DNA of 64,000 nt, taken from positions 289,828 through 353,827 of the forward strand of contig JACRBG010000055.1 in the NCBI GenBank assembly GCA_016234595.1. Reading direction: 5' to 3'. Position 1 is the stretch's first letter; the number at the start of each line of letters is the position of its first letter. Below, piece after piece: positions 17,510 through 25,613 of the stretch. Source of the stretch: Chloroflexota bacterium. GTDB taxonomy: Bacteria; Chloroflexota; Anaerolineae; Aggregatilineales; J027. A program made the position numbers and the translations under genes. The notes under the pieces are model-generated. The model worked only from the letters and a program-made list of their open reading frames with translations. It was not told the DNA's origin and did not search any database.

Positions 17510-20023
17510 ATGAAATCCGCTGCATGGTTACAAATGATGATTATGGTTGCTCAATATTTGAAGGGCCGTAAGTTACGCACGCTGCTAACCACCCTCGCAG
17601 TAGTTTTTGGGGTGGGCATGATATTCGCGTTCAACCTTGTCCTGCCCAGTGCGATGGATGCGATTCGTCACGCACTAGAAGGTGATCAAGAAGCGGTTGA
17701 TTTGAACATCACCAGCACAACTGGAGAGGCATTTGCCCCAGAACAGCCCATTCAGGCTATTAGTAATCTGGAAGGGGTCGAAGCTGTGGCGGGGATTTTA
17801 CAGCGCAAGGTGATTTTCCCCGACAATTTTAATGCTGCCTATGATGAAATCGAGATGGTTGGCGTTAACCCAGCCACAATTCGACAGGTGAATGCCTATG
17901 AATTGAAAGATGGACAGTTTTTGCAACCAGAAGATACAGGCGTGCTGGTGGTACCAAATGGTGTCGCCAAAGTCGGGGATACCTTTCCCCTCCTGACCAC
18001 CAATGGGGTGCAATCCTACCAAGTGGTTGGCGTTCTCAAAGACAAGCCCATAAACCCTGATATGCCGCGTTTGCTGACCACCCTTAGTGACGCCCAAGCC
18101 ATTGTGAATCAGCCCGGTTTGATTAATCTCATCCAAGTCAAATATGCTGACGGGGCCAATTCAGATCGCCTGACGGCCCAAATCGAAAAGACATTGGGGG
18201 CGGATTTTGTGACCAATGCAGAATCGGACACCTTTGCTTCAATGAAAATTGGCCTCGCCATGCTGAATGTTTTTGCGGTCATTGCCCTTTTTCTGGGCGG
18301 CTTCCTAATTTTCAATACATTCCGTACAGTGGTCATTGAGCGGCGGCACGACCTAGGGATGCTACGGGCGATAGGGGCGACTCGTCGGCAAATCATGCAG
18401 TTGATTCTGCTTGAAAGCTTGCTGCAAGGCTTAATTGGCACATTTATCGGTTTAGTGACGGGCTATCTCCTCGCCCTTATCATGACCCATTATCTCACGG
18501 GTCTCTATTCACAATTTGCTGGCAGCATCACACTGCATCTGGAAATTCGCGCCTCGGCCTTTTTGCTGGCGGCCTTGATGGGGCTAGGGGTAACGCTGCT
18601 GGCGGGGTATTTTCCGGCTCGCCATGCCAGTCGCACTGCCCCATTAGAGGCCCTGCGTCCCACGACAGTAGCGGCAGCGCATCGTGCGGCACGGTGGGGT
18701 CTGTATGTTGGATTGGGATTGATGCTGGTGGCAGCGCTGCTCTTAATCGTCAATGAAGCCGGTGCCCCGCTCGGTGCAGTGGTATTTCTGGTCGGTACAG
18801 TCATCGCCGCCCCAGGTCTGGTCGTACCTGCTGCCCGCTTGCTCGATCCAATTTTGACGCTGTGGTTTGCCCGCGAAGGCGATATTGCCCGCAGCAACAT
18901 GGTGCGCCAGCCGGGACGGGCCTCCATCACCGCCAGCACCTTGATGATTGGCCTTGCGACTCTGATTATGATCGCAGCAATGGTAAGTGGCTTTGATGCC
19001 ATGACTGAGGACATGCTTAACACAAGTTTCGCCAGTGATATATTGCTAATGCCACCAGCCATTGCAGTTTATAGCAACTTGATTGGCGCTGACCCCAGTC
19101 TTAAGCAGAACCTCATGGCCCTTCCAGAAGTCGAAACTGTCAGCGATTGGCACTTTGCCTCCAGTTTCCATGATGGATCGCGGCTTTACATTCTCGGTAT
19201 TGACCCGACGACGTATCCGCAGGTCACGGCTTTGGAGTTCCGCGAGGGCAATGCCCAAGACGCCTATGCTGCCCTTTCCAGTGGACGCAACGTTATCATC
19301 AATTCGCTAACCGCCATCACCTTCGGCTTGAGAGTGGGAGATACCCTTGCGCTTCAAACAGCGGAGGGAGCGCAACCCTACCGAGTGGTTGGTATAGCTA
19401 ATGATATCTTGAACTTGAAATTGTTGAGCATGATGATTTCACAGGACAACATGGCGACGGACTTTCACAAAACCGAGAGTATCTTCCTCATGATTAATCT
19501 CAAGCCGGGTGTAGATCAACAGGTAGCCCTCAGCAAGATTAAGACAGTGGCACAGGCTTATCCTCAATTCAAGGTTGACCTAACGGACAACTATCGCAAG
19601 GACTTATTGGATATCACGACGGGGGTAGTGCAAATCTTCTATATTCTGGCGGCGCTCATTCTCATTCCGGCGGCATTGGGGTTGCTCAATACCCTGACGA
19701 TTAACATGTTGGAGCGCACCCGCGAAATAGGTGTTGTGAGGGCTATTGGAGCCAGTCGGACACAGGTGCAGCGTATGGTGGTTGCCGAAGCTTTGTTGTT
19801 GGGGTTGTTTGGCGCGGCAATGGGTGTGCTGGCCGGCGTTGCCATGAGTTACGGTTTTACAACGGCCTTCTCCACTATCGGTTGGAAAGTGCCTTATATC
19901 TTTCCGATTATGGGGATTGGTGCAGCATTAATTATCGCCATACTATTGGCAATGTTTTCCAGCGTGCTGCCCGCCCGCAATGCCGCCAAACTGGATATTA
20001 TTCGGGCTCTACAGTACGAGTAA
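17510..20023 (+). CDS. FtsX-like (MacB-type) ABC transporter permease
   Basis: 837 residues from the ATG at 17510, directly behind AGGGAGG (17498-17504); an upstream TTG at 17495 is less likely. The layout is that of a double FtsX permease: N-terminal helix (LLTTLAVVFGVGMIFAF), a periplasmic MacB_PCD domain (about 45-245), three helices with the coupling motif RRHDLGMLRAIGATRRQIMQL (about 272-292), a middle helix pair (about 395-450), a second periplasmic domain and a second FtsX unit with TREIGVVRAIGASRTQVQRM. Such ten-helix permeases work as single chains or dimers with the ATPase encoded just upstream. Substrate unknown. A 12-bp hairpin follows the stop codon. Confidence 0.92.
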   Translation: MKSAAWLQMMIMVAQYLKGRKLRTLLTTLAVVFGVGMIFAFNLVLPSAMDAIRHALEGDQEAVDLNITSTTGEAFAPEQPIQAISNLEGVEAVAGILQRKVIFPDNFNAAYDEIEMVGVNPATIRQVNAYELKDGQFLQPEDTGVLVVPNGVAKVGDTFPLLTTNGVQSYQVVGVLKDKPINPDMPRLLTTLSDAQAIVNQPGLINLIQVKYADGANSDRLTAQIEKTLGADFVTNAESDTFASMKIGLAMLNVFAVIALFLGGFLIFNTFRTVVIERRHDLGMLRAIGATRRQIMQLILLESLLQGLIGTFIGLVTGYLLALIMTHYLTGLYSQFAGSITLHLEIRASAFLLAALMGLGVTLLAGYFPARHASRTAPLEALRPTTVAAAHRAARWGLYVGLGLMLVAALLLIVNEAGAPLGAVVFLVGTVIAAPGLVVPAARLLDPILTLWFAREGDIARSNMVRQPGRASITASTLMIGLATLIMIAAMVSGFDAMTEDMLNTSFASDILLMPPAIAVYSNLIGADPSLKQNLMALPEVETVSDWHFASSFHDGSRLYILGIDPTTYPQVTALEFREGNAQDAYAALSSGRNVIINSLTAITFGLRVGDTLALQTAEGAQPYRVVGIANDILNLKLLSMMISQDNMATDFHKTESIFLMINLKPGVDQQVALSKIKTVAQAYPQFKVDLTDNYRKDLLDITTGVVQIFYILAALILIPAALGLLNTLTINMLERTREIGVVRAIGASRTQVQRMVVAEALLLGLFGAAMGVLAGVAMSYGFTTAFSTIGWKVPYIFPIMGIGAALIIAILLAMFSSVLPARNAAKLDIIRALQYE

Positions 20024-20042
20024 CGGACTTCTAGCCGAATAA

Positions 20043-20076
20043 AAGAGCGCTATTATTGTGTAAAAATAGCGCTCTT
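20043..20076 (+). terminator. Stem-loop after the FtsX operon
   Basis: AAGAGCGCTATT (20043-20054) and AATAGCGCTCTT (20065-20076) pair perfectly over 12 bp with a 10-nt loop. The U-tract after it is short (CTTGTT), so it may end the operon by itself or act as a 3'-stabilising structure. Confidence 0.7.
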
Positions 20077-20182
20077 GTTATGCTATGGTGCTTTTTGACA
20101 CTGATCAAACCCTGTCGTCTATTATGGCAATTCCAGTGTAGGTTAAAAACAAAGTTTATTGATAAGGTCAGTAAAAAATTTG

Positions 20183-20222
20183 TGGGCACTGAGGGGCTCG
20201 AACCCCCGACCTCCCGGATGTA
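20183..20222 (-). other. 3' fragment of a tRNA-Val(TAC)-like gene: integration site (att)
   Basis: Read on the minus strand from 20222 to 20183: anticodon TAC plus two loop bases, anticodon-stem half CCGGG, variable loop AGGTC, T stem-loop GGGGG-TTCGAGC-CCCTC, acceptor half AGTGCCC and discriminator A; a T-run follows. Each part has canonical length, but bases before the anticodon do not fit a tRNA (no T33, no pairing half, no D-arm). This is what remains outside an element that recombined into the 3' half of a tRNA gene. The integrase begins 30 nt away, and the polarity puts the element to the right. The identity as Val rests on the anticodon only. Confidence 0.7.
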
Positions 20223-20252
20223 GCCCCATCAGCACCCACAAAAAGGCATTAA

Positions 20253-21200
20253 CTAGCGGTCTTCAACCTCAGAGGATTTATACGATGGAATACGCGATTT
20301 ATAGGCCGTTCGCTTGATTTCGTCTTGCACTCTCTGACGAGTAGTATGTAGATAATGGGACTCAAAAACCTGAATGGTATCTCCCATAGCGGCTGCAGCT
20401 GTTGGGATATCCACTTGTTGTTGAATCAGGTTGGTAGCTCTCCAATGTCGGAAGTGATGGGAATGAATTGGGCGGTCAATACCTGCTTTAATAGCGGCAC
20501 GCTCAACCATGTCCGAAATGGCCGTTGCCGTCAGGCGATTATAGGCACCCCGGGTGGCACAAAACACGTATTGATGTGGGGCAGGAGGACGACGCCTCAG
20601 CCACTCTTGCAAGGCCAATGCACATTCTTCACCAAAAAAACTATCCCGCCAAATATCCCCCTTTCCCAAAACAGAGGCTGAGTAATCCGACAAATAGAGT
20701 TTGTCGAGGGTTAATCCAGCAATCTCCATTGCCCGACAACCTATATCGCGCATAAAGAGGATAATCGCATAATTCCGGGCATGACCAAATGCCGCCATTG
20801 TAATGAGATGGATCTCTTCATCGGTCGCAATGCGGTGTTCAGGAATACGACGCGGCAAGGTCTTTTGTGCAATGTTACGGGCTGGATTTTTGTTCGGCTC
20901 AATGACATCCATTTTGACAAGCCAGTTAAAAAATGAACGGATGGTCTTGATACGTCCATGAATAGTATAGGCTGAGAGTTTGCCCTCGCGGGTGGGCCGC
21001 GCGGGATGATCTTTAAACAGGATAGATTGCTCGTTCATAAGGGCAACCCACTCGTGAATATCAATGGCCGTGACTCGCTCAACATCGCGTGTTGAGCCAA
21101 GCCATTCGATCAATGGCCGCAAAACACCATCTGCGTTGTAACGAGTTTTAGGTTTGTTGTAGTGACGCAAAAATTGCTCAAGTGCGTCTTGTAATTGCAT
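20253..21200 (-). CDS. Tyrosine recombinase / integrase
   Basis: 315 residues; ATG at 21200 with GGAG upstream on the minus strand. The N-terminal SAM-like core-binding domain (about 1-105) has the pattern TIHGRIKTIRSFFNWLVKMD. The catalytic domain shows Arg156 (IGCRAMEIAGL), His248-x-x-Arg251 (SHHFRHWRATNL), and Tyr283 (FESHYLHTT) with a preceding His282, so all key residues for DNA cleavage are visible; the expected Lys is probably Lys180 (LGKGD). It would catalyse integration/excision of the element at the tRNA-Val fragment beside its 3' end. Its closest functional class is phage/ICE integrases or XerC/D-like resolvases; the att site next to it favours the former. It is transcribed divergently from the plasmid-type operon. 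Confidence 0.9.
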   Translation of the reverse strand: MQLQDALEQFLRHYNKPKTRYNADGVLRPLIEWLGSTRDVERVTAIDIHEWVALMNEQSILFKDHPARPTREGKLSAYTIHGRIKTIRSFFNWLVKMDVIEPNKNPARNIAQKTLPRRIPEHRIATDEEIHLITMAAFGHARNYAIILFMRDIGCRAMEIAGLTLDKLYLSDYSASVLGKGDIWRDSFFGEECALALQEWLRRRPPAPHQYVFCATRGAYNRLTATAISDMVERAAIKAGIDRPIHSHHFRHWRATNLIQQQVDIPTAAAAMGDTIQVFESHYLHTTRQRVQDEIKRTAYKSRIPSYKSSEVEDR

Positions 21201-21607
21201 TATGCATACTCCGTAATCGTGCCGCTGAAATGACTGGTTGGTCTAAACATTTCTGATTCGATGGTTGACCTAAAGGGTCACCACTGTAGTTTGTCCACGT
21301 TTTTGAAACCCAAGTAAACAAACAATCCGATTGGAACGCAGGTAGCCATACATCAACCAGATGCGTTCCATCGGTAACCCCAGTCTAGATTGGTCAGAAG
21401 CAGTTGGGTGCTGTGATTTAGATTATACAAGAAAACCCAGCGCGGTTGAAACATTTGGGGATAAACCCCTCGCAAAACTGAAACGGCGGCGTGTTTGAGG
21501 CACGCAAAGTAACCCTGCTCAGGGATGAGCAGGCAAGTAGAAACGTTCACCACACATGACTCCCGATGTTGTGATAGTTAAATCAATTGAATACACAAGA
21601 AGGGTCT
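21201..21607. other. Intergenic region rich in inverted repeats
   Basis: About 400 nt without a convincing gene, between the divergent integrase and the ParA/ParB operon. It contains a 9-bp inverted repeat TGGAACGCA/TGCGTTCCA (21332-21340 and 21362-21370), then stem-loops GGGG/CCCC (21457-21468), GCGTG/CACGC (21489-21505) and CCTGCTC/GAGCAGG (21514-21533). These could be recombinase arm sites, promoter operators or a structured leader RNA; the sequence alone does not decide. A ribosome site AAGAAGGG appears at the right end before the small ORF at 21608. Confidence 0.5.
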
Positions 21608-21769
21608 ATGAATAACATAAACGGTCATCTAATTCCCATACGATTGCACGCCGCCTGTCACATTGATGACAGGTCGCGCGGCCCAGTCTTCGGTACTAGA
21701 CAGGTCAAGGTCAATCTGTCGGCTCACGGAATTGGACGAGGTTGCTCGATGGATGGGAAACTCCGATGA
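21608..21769 (+). CDS. Small 53-residue protein, first gene of the plasmid-type operon (hypothetical)
   Basis: ATG at 21608 preceded by AAGAAGGG (spacing 3-4). 53 residues, starting MNNINGHLIPIRLH, with no recognisable domain. Its TGA overlaps the ATG of the next gene (ATGA at 21766-21769), the same coupling found at the following junction, which supports real translation. It holds a 7-bp stem-loop CCTGTCA/TGACAGG (21654-21673). It may simply be a leader peptide coupling translation of the next gene. Not recognised otherwise. Confidence 0.45.
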   Translation: MNNINGHLIPIRLHAACHIDDRSRGPVFGTRQVKVNLSAHGIGRGCSMDGKLR

Positions 21770-22065
21770 AACCCATGGAGGATTTCAACCAGCGGCTCAC
21801 GGCAGCCGAGGCCATGTCTGGTGAAGCCCGGATCACCGCCCTACTGGAACTGCTGCGGGCTTATCGTCCGATCTTGCTCTTGATGCACGAAACCCTGCAT
21901 GAACTCGAACACAGTATCGACCGGATCGAGCCTCTCCCGCAGCGGCTTGGGTTCATGCACCAACTCGAAATTGTCATGCAACAGTGTGGTTACAGCCGCA
22001 CCACCCTCTATCAGTCCAAGATCGATCAAGTTCGTGAAACCCTCAACAAGGAGTCCGATTTATGA
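21766..22065 (+). CDS. Hypothetical helical protein of the plasmid-type operon
   Basis: 99 residues from the ATG at 21766 (MKPMEDFNQRL); an upstream TTG frame extension to 21742 is not favoured. The sequence is predominantly helical with heptad-like Leu spacing (ALLELLRAYRPILLLMHETLHELEHSIDRI), so it probably forms a coiled-coil or helical bundle. The C-terminal half (MQQCGYSRTTLYQSKIDQVRETL) has the feel of a helix-turn-helix DNA-contact segment, but this is a guess. It overlaps both neighbours by 4 nt and precedes ParA, so a role in copy control or partition regulation is possible. Confidence 0.6.
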   Translation: MKPMEDFNQRLTAAEAMSGEARITALLELLRAYRPILLLMHETLHELEHSIDRIEPLPQRLGFMHQLEIVMQQCGYSRTTLYQSKIDQVRETLNKESDL

Positions 22066-22409
22066 AACTGACCGTTCAGTGTATTGGCAATGGCGACACT
22101 GCCCTTGTCACTCTCCAGTTCCACCATGCCCCGGATGGGCAACCCTATGTCCGATTAACCGAGTTGATACGCGGCTCGGATGAGCTACTTCTCCGATCGG
22201 TCAATCCGGAGGTGTTGGCGGTGCGCGATCACCCCGAATTGCATGACCTCATCCAAGACCAAACATGGCATATGGAAGCGGTCGAGGCTTTGGTGTTGGG
22301 TTATCTCAATCGCCAGAGCGAGGTCCGGATTCGGTTGCATCAAACGTGGGAAGCCGCTTTACGGCGGCAGTGGGTCAAAGACTGGTCAGCCCCAGTCGGA
22401 AAGGAATGA
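22062..22409 (+). CDS. Hypothetical protein of the plasmid-type operon
   Basis: 115 residues; ATG at 22062 overlaps the previous stop (ATGA). The N-terminal half looks like beta strands (KLTVQCIGNGDTALVTLQF), the C-terminal half is helical and ends in a basic/Trp-rich stretch (EAALRRQWVKDWSAPVGKE). No family recognised. Position between coupled small genes and parA suggests a function of the mobile element. The 96 nt after it contain two palindromes that may be operators or a centromere. Confidence 0.6.
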   Translation: MKLTVQCIGNGDTALVTLQFHHAPDGQPYVRLTELIRGSDELLLRSVNPEVLAVRDHPELHDLIQDQTWHMEAVEALVLGYLNRQSEVRIRLHQTWEAALRRQWVKDWSAPVGKE

Positions 22410-22414
22410 AAAGC

Positions 22415-22487
22415 GACCGGAGCGTCATCTCCGGTCACCCAATGCCTTACGAGGCAGTTCTTATCGTACACCAAAGGCGTTAACGCC
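22415..22487. promoter_or_regulatory. Palindromes upstream of parA (candidate operator or parS-like sites)
   Basis: GACCGGAG/CTCCGGTC form an 8-bp stem with a 6-nt loop (22415-22436), and GGCGTTAACGCC is a perfect 12-bp palindrome (22476-22487). They fill the only gap in an otherwise overlapping operon and sit just ahead of parA, where partition systems often keep operators or centromere sites. No T-run follows the hairpin, so a terminator is unlikely. Confidence 0.4.
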
Positions 22488-22505
22488 GCCTAAAAATTTT
22501 CAAAA

Positions 22506-23444
22506 ATGGGTGGAGGTTGGGAGAACAGGTCGGGTTTTATGGAGCATATGACATTAGCATCACTAGATTTTGAGCAGTATCGAGGCCTCATTCGGGATGA
22601 CCTGCATGTCACACTGGTCATCACTTGCAAAAAGGGTGGCGTGGGTAAAACCACGCTTGCCCTCAATCTCGCCGTCGCCTTGACGGCCCTCGGTTTTAAA
22701 GTCGCGCTCATCGATGTCGACCCGCAAGGGGGTATCAGTGTGTCACTAGACATGCTGGATGACTACGGTGCACCGATTGAAGGCATCTTTGATTTACTCA
22801 TCAAAGAGATGCCCTTGGACAAAGTCGTTTTCCAAGCCCCAGCGGATGAGTATGAATCGGTGCGCCGCCAGCCGGGAGGTGAACTCTATGTCCTACCCGG
22901 TGGCAATAAAACCCAACGCGCTGCCGTCGTCATTAACGAAGACGGCGAGGACTACGACTTACTGACCCGCCTGATTCAACCGCTGCGCGACCGGGTGCAT
23001 TTCACCATCATTGATACAGCCCCCTCGAATGCCCTCTGGGAAGGCGGCATCCTGAGTGGCGCGGATTATGCCCTCATTCCAACCCAACTAAATCGTTTGA
23101 GTGTGGATGGGGCCACACGCACGGTTACTCAAATGAATCGTTTGGCTGGTTTGCATCAAGCACGCCTACTGGGCATTCTACCCACAATGGTCAATCTCAA
23201 TACACATGGACAAGCCGAACATTTGCTGGACTTAAAACAGAACTACCCCGGCTTGGTCTGGGAAAGCGTCGCCATCCCTGAAAGTCAAGTCTGGCGGGAT
23301 GCCAGCGAAGCCGCCCGTTCGATTTTTTCCTTCAAATCACTCACCAATCCCGCCGGCAAACGCTTGGCTGAAAACGCCATGTGGGCCGTCGCTCAGCACT
23401 TCTTAGCCCAAATTCACCAAAAGGAGACTCGTTATGGGCAGTAG
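22506..23444 (+). CDS. parA: ParA-family partition ATPase
   Basis: 312 residues if started at 22506; ATGs at 22539 and 22548 are alternatives and none has a decisive ribosome site. The deviant Walker A is KKGGVGKTT (43-50 region), with a following DVDPQGGIS (about 71-78), a switch II region TIIDTAPSN (around 3' of 22990), and the later TQLNRLSVDG. These mark a type I ParA/Soj-like ATPase. It would form an ATP-dependent dimer on DNA and, with the ParB encoded next, distribute copies of the element to daughter cells. No N-terminal helix-turn-helix domain is evident. The last 11 nt overlap the parB start, so the pair is translationally coupled. Confidence 0.9.
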   Translation: MGGGWENRSGFMEHMTLASLDFEQYRGLIRDDLHVTLVITCKKGGVGKTTLALNLAVALTALGFKVALIDVDPQGGISVSLDMLDDYGAPIEGIFDLLIKEMPLDKVVFQAPADEYESVRRQPGGELYVLPGGNKTQRAAVVINEDGEDYDLLTRLIQPLRDRVHFTIIDTAPSNALWEGGILSGADYALIPTQLNRLSVDGATRTVTQMNRLAGLHQARLLGILPTMVNLNTHGQAEHLLDLKQNYPGLVWESVAIPESQVWRDASEAARSIFSFKSLTNPAGKRLAENAMWAVAQHFLAQIHQKETRYGQ

Positions 23445-25338
23445 ACGTCAACATCGCACGGCAGGTCAATCCCCGCTCAATACCTTGGAGCGTTTGGATT
23501 GGGAATGGCTGGCCTTAGGCGAGATTACCCAAGACCCTCACCTCCAGATGCGTCTTGAGGGTCTGGATGAAAAACACGTCCGTGATCTGATGGCTACCGT
23601 TGAAGACAAGGGCATTGACGACGCCATCATCGTCGTGCGCGAGGGTAAAACCTACTGGCTGGCCGACGGGTTTCATCGGGTCGAGGCCTATCGCCGCGTG
23701 GCAATAGCTCAAGGTGTGGCTTGGGAAACACAACGTATCAAAGCCTTCACCCAAACCGGTACTTTTGAGGATGCCAAACAACTGGCTCGTAAAGCCAATC
23801 TGCGCCATGGGAAACCCCTCTCGCCCGCCAGCCGTAAAGCCATCCTCTTTGATATGGTGCGCGGGGGCGAAGAAATCAATGGGTTACCCGTCAAACGCCT
23901 CAGCAATGGGGTTTTGGCAGCCGAACTAGGAGTGCATAAGGATACTATTGCCGAATGGTTCCGAGAACTAATTGAGGAAATGACTGACGGAATTCCGTCA
24001 GTGACAGTCGAAGACCGCACCGTTGTGTATGGGCGGGATGGACGCGAAATCAACGTCACAACCATCCAACACATTACCCAACAAAGGCATGAAGAGGAGC
24101 GCAAACGCAAGGCTGTCGAACAAATGGAAACCCAAGCTCATGCCGAAGCCGAGAAGCTGGCCCGCTATCGCTCGTCAAATGTGATCTTTCGCGCCAAGTT
24201 CGTTGCTGAAATGCTGCTGGCGACTGCTAGTAATCGCAATCTCGCGGGCAAACTCAAAATTGATCTCTGGTCAGACCATACGCCGGACGAACAAAAAACA
24301 CAGGCCTATTATCAGAAAATGGCGGACCGACGTTTCACCCTCTCAACCGACCGTGAAATGCAATTTCTGCGTGATTTCAAAGCACCGAAAGAATATCGCT
24401 GGTATCAAGACCTGCTGAATCTGCCTGCCCACATCTGGCAACAAGCCGAAGAAGAAGACTGGGATGAAACCACGATGCAAACATGGTTGGTGGAATCCCA
24501 ATCCTTCAGTCCCCGCACCAGCATGGCCCAGCCTAAACATGGTGATCGCGCCTATCCACTGCCAGCCCCGATGAGCCGTCATCGGTTGACCCCGACGACT
24601 ACCGAAGTCGCCGTTGAGGAACATGGCGAACCCACCTACCCCTGCCCTTTCCGGATCGGCCAGAACGTGCGGGTCTTGGCAACGGATGAACCGGGTATTG
24701 TACATGACACGACATGGGTCAATCTGGCGTGGGCGATTCAGGTCAACTTGTACAATGGCCTGCAAACCTTTCGCCTTGAAGAACTGGCCCACTTGCGAGC
24801 AACCGAGGCGACAGATGGACTAACACCCCGCATACCTTTCCAAATCGGGGATATCGTGCAAGACAGCGCTACCGGGGCCTATGTTGAAGTCGTGCAGATC
24901 CATGACGCCAGCCTTATCATGTTGGCCGAAGATGACCAAGGCGATACCTACGAATACGAAGGAGGATGGGAAGATTTTACTAAAATCACCGCCACCCCTG
25001 AACAACTGGCTCAAGCCACCGCTAACCCAGCCATCGCAGCCGCTGCCTTAACAAGCGCATCAGGTGATCCCCAACGGTCGATCGCTGCGCTTTTTGAGCA
25101 CCCGACGAGCCCAGATGATCCCTATGAAATGCCCGACGAAATCGCCCAGTTTCGTGCCGCTTATCTCGCGTGTGAGGAAGCGGTGACCCAGCTCAAAAAT
25201 ATTCCGGTCACCCTGCTGCGGCTGCAACCACCTTTGGTCAAACAACAATACGTCAAAGAGTTGACCCGGCTGGATGATTATGCGCATGGGGTCGTGGCCG
25301 CCTTGATTCAACTCATCGGGCGAGCCGTCAATGTCTAG
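23434..25338 (+). CDS. parB: ParB-like partition protein with extra C-terminal SH3/KOW-like modules
   Basis: 634 residues; ATG at 23434 with AAGGAG upstream inside parA. The ParB/sulfiredoxin fold (about 22-130) has ADGFHRVEAYRR (77-88), the CTP-binding GxHRxxA box, after the VREGKTYWLADGF strand. A helix-turn-helix (about 130-185, SNGVLAAELGVHKDTIAEWFREL) follows. Residues about 215-260 are a charged helix. The C-terminal half is unusual: two beta-rich modules, PCPFRIGQNVRVLA...(about 402-455) and IPFQIGDIVQD...(about 462-525), resemble SH3/KOW-type barrels, followed by a helical tail. Ordinary ParB proteins are about 300 residues. The extra modules might bind DNA, RNA or another replication protein. 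Partner of the ParA next door. Confidence 0.85.
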   Translation: MGSRRQHRTAGQSPLNTLERLDWEWLALGEITQDPHLQMRLEGLDEKHVRDLMATVEDKGIDDAIIVVREGKTYWLADGFHRVEAYRRVAIAQGVAWETQRIKAFTQTGTFEDAKQLARKANLRHGKPLSPASRKAILFDMVRGGEEINGLPVKRLSNGVLAAELGVHKDTIAEWFRELIEEMTDGIPSVTVEDRTVVYGRDGREINVTTIQHITQQRHEEERKRKAVEQMETQAHAEAEKLARYRSSNVIFRAKFVAEMLLATASNRNLAGKLKIDLWSDHTPDEQKTQAYYQKMADRRFTLSTDREMQFLRDFKAPKEYRWYQDLLNLPAHIWQQAEEEDWDETTMQTWLVESQSFSPRTSMAQPKHGDRAYPLPAPMSRHRLTPTTTEVAVEEHGEPTYPCPFRIGQNVRVLATDEPGIVHDTTWVNLAWAIQVNLYNGLQTFRLEELAHLRATEATDGLTPRIPFQIGDIVQDSATGAYVEVVQIHDASLIMLAEDDQGDTYEYEGGWEDFTKITATPEQLAQATANPAIAAAALTSASGDPQRSIAALFEHPTSPDDPYEMPDEIAQFRAAYLACEEAVTQLKNIPVTLLRLQPPLVKQQYVKELTRLDDYAHGVVAALIQLIGRAVNV

Positions 25339-25613
25339 GCGGGCCGACGATAGCAGCCGTTAGGCTGGTTTTACGCAGACGGGGTGGCTGGGGGCGCAAG
25401 TCACGCCGAGCTACGACAGCGTAGTGAAGTCGAGCGGTCGCCAGCACGATTCAACCATGCCGATATGGCTTTATTTAGGCCATTTTAACGCCTTGCATAA
25501 GCCGTGTTCTGAGGTAGGATGTGCCTCAGGCAGACCCAGTAAAAAGCCCCACTGAGGTAAACAGTAGGGGCTTCAGACAGACAGCGTTACGGCTGTCGAG
25601 AGGAAATTATAAC
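25339..25613. other. Structured intergenic region with five stem-loops
   Basis: Between parB and the GIY-YIG-like gene there are: CAGCC/GGCTG with loop GTTA then GTTTT (25354-25367, a plausible terminator for parB); CTACG/CGTAG (25411-25424); CTGAGG/CCTCAG (25509-25529); AAGCCCCACTG/CAGTAGGGGCTT with one bulge (25544-25573); and GACAGC/GCTGTC (25580-25597). A ribosome site GAGGAAA ends the region. The density suggests a structured leader, a counter-transcribed regulatory RNA or a single-strand origin of the element. No ORF of note. Confidence 0.5.

Noticed and set aside
20223..20242. 5' half of the tRNA directly adjoining the 3' fragment (GTGGGTGCTGA...)
   Set aside because: It can pair in part with the last bases, but no D-arm, no T33 and wrong acceptor register; true acceptor pairing with AGTGCCC would need GGGCACT.
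21353..21553. 66-residue minus-strand ORF
   Set aside because: It has no ribosome site, no domain resemblance, and overlaps the stem-loop cluster; composition looks random.
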